Shown here piece after piece: positions 5,607-6,555 of a DNA stretch of 6,555 nt (its first letter is position 1; every line of letters begins with the position of its first letter). The notes under the pieces were generated by a model. The model made no database searches and was not told the DNA's origin. It saw nothing but the letters and a program-made list of their open reading frames with translations. The DNA comes from Candidatus Aminicenantota bacterium (GTDB taxonomy: Bacteria; Acidobacteriota; Aminicenantia; Aminicenantales; Aminicenantaceae), in contig JAGLRY010000198.1 of assembly GCA_023135995.1 (NCBI GenBank), positions 1-6,555 on the forward strand. Direction: 5' to 3'. The translations under genes and the position numbers were made by a program.

Positions 5607-6496
5607 CAGAGCTCAGTTTTTTCTGTTAGCAGCCGATAAATCTCCATATATCTTTCAGAGGTCTGTTCGACGATATCCGGAGGCAAAGGCGGCGGCGGTG
5701 ATTGTTTATCCCAGTCCGTGCTATCCAGATATTCACGGACGAATTGTTTGTCCAGGCTTGGTTGTGATCGACCTGGAGTGTAGCTGGCGACCGGCCAGAA
5801 CCGTGATGAATCCGGCGTAAAAATTTCATCCACAAGGATGATCTCTCCGTTAAGGAGTCCAAACTCAAATTTTGTATCCGCGATGATGATCCCCTTGGAA
5901 AGGGCATGGAGTGATGCTTTCTGGTAGAGCTCGACACTGATTTTTTTGATCTTTTGAGACAGTTCCGCCCCCACTAATTTTTGCATCTCTTTGAATGAGA
6001 TGTTTATGTCGTGCCCTTCTTCCGCTTTTGTTGCAGGCGTAAAAATAACCTCGTCGAGCCTGTCACACTGTTTTAATCCGGGAGGGAGCTTGACTCCGCT
6101 CGTTTTCCCTGTAGCCTTGTAGTCTCTCCATCCAGAACCTTCAAGATAGCCCCGGACAACACACTCGACTGGCAGGACTTCTGTCTTTTTCACAAGCATG
6201 GATCTTTTTTCGACCAGATCTTTAAACGTGTGCAATTCCGGAGGATAATCGCTGATATCTGCACTGATCATGTGATTAGGGCAGACGAGAGACGTGAATT
6301 CAAACCAAAATTTGGAAAGCTGGGTGAGTATTTTCCCTTTGTTAGGGATAAGAGAAGGCAATACATAGTCAAAGGCTGAAATCCTGTCTGAAGCAATGAT
6401 CAGAAGGTTATCTCCGATCTCATACACATCCCTCACTTTCCCCTTTTTATACAACGGAAAATCTGGCAAAACAATTTCTGAATAGGTATTTTTCAT
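5606..6496 (-). CDS. purC: Phosphoribosylaminoimidazole-succinocarboxamide synthase (SAICAR synthase)
   Basis: PurC joins CAIR and L-aspartate with ATP to make SAICAR in de novo purine synthesis. The 296-residue length fits the longer PurC class (yeast Ade1-like) rather than the ~240-residue E. coli type. Motifs in order: GKVRDVY (19-25, nucleotide loop), SDRISAFD (36-43), VECVVRGYLEGSGW (110-123), FTPATKAEEGHD (152-163), ADTKFEFG (206-213) and DEIFTPDSSRFW (223-234, metal and aspartate region). The proline-rich stretch SPPPPLPP (266-273) is normal for this class. The start is backed by TAAGG (6502-6506), five bases upstream. It is the first gene of the unit in this window and overlaps the next gene by one base. 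The 59 bases upstream are A/T-rich with a run of eight T on the coding strand; I see no convincing promoter or riboswitch there. Confidence 0.97.
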   Translation of the reverse strand: MKNTYSEIVLPDFPLYKKGKVRDVYEIGDNLLIIASDRISAFDYVLPSLIPNKGKILTQLSKFWFEFTSLVCPNHMISADISDYPPELHTFKDLVEKRSMLVKKTEVLPVECVVRGYLEGSGWRDYKATGKTSGVKLPPGLKQCDRLDEVIFTPATKAEEGHDINISFKEMQKLVGAELSQKIKKISVELYQKASLHALSKGIIIADTKFEFGLLNGEIILVDEIFTPDSSRFWPVASYTPGRSQPSLDKQFVREYLDSTDWDKQSPPPPLPPDIVEQTSERYMEIYRLLTEKTEL

Positions 6497-6555
6497 AGTA
6501 GCCTTAGGATAAAAAAAATTTTCTCAAAAAGCAACAATCCTATTTAATCTGAATT

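Noticed and set aside
6497..6555. Promoter (TTGCTT-17-TATCCT) or purine riboswitch ahead of purC
   Set aside because: The predicted transcript would start after the ribosome binding site, contradicting the site that supports the purC start. The 59 bases are too short and A/T-rich to show a riboswitch.

Overview
The window looks like ordinary chromosome of a diderm (LPS-type outer membrane) bacterium of moderate G+C. All six protein genes lie on the minus strand, so transcription runs from the right end to the left. The evidence for a diderm is an LPS-export permease at the left end. The groESL operon carries CIRCE operators, which implies an HrcA-type heat-shock repressor encoded elsewhere. 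I cannot fix the phylum from this sequence; a lineage near Acidobacteriota/Aminicenantes is a weak guess from overall flavour.

From right to left, the first unit (6496 to 3981) is a tightly packed operon: purC (SAICAR synthase), a PHP-domain phosphoesterase, cvpA, and a 75-residue Fis-like DNA-binding protein. Each start codon overlaps the stop of the gene before it (1, 4 and 17 nt), so translational coupling is likely. The theme is purine synthesis plus nucleotide phosphoester turnover, with cvpA, a gene often linked to purine genes elsewhere.

Directly after the Fis-like stop codon is the groESL control region (about 3860-4006). It holds two CIRCE-type operators, one perfect and one slightly degenerate. 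Each sits just downstream of, and touches, the -10 of its own candidate sigma-70 promoter. groES and groEL follow, and the operon ends in a strong intrinsic terminator at 1879-1912.

The 275-nt gap between groEL and the next gene contains that terminator and a 47-nt complex palindromic element (1806-1852) resembling dispersed intergenic repeats. From 1655 to the left edge runs one uninterrupted reading frame that begins as LptF and continues in frame into LptG. This fused LPS-export permease continues beyond the window. A run of eight A residues lies in the LptF-LptG linker.

The most interesting items are the LptF-LptG fusion with its homopolymer at the joint, and the tandem promoter/CIRCE arrangement. 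I found no RNA genes, insertion sequences, CRISPR arrays or plus-strand genes that I can support.
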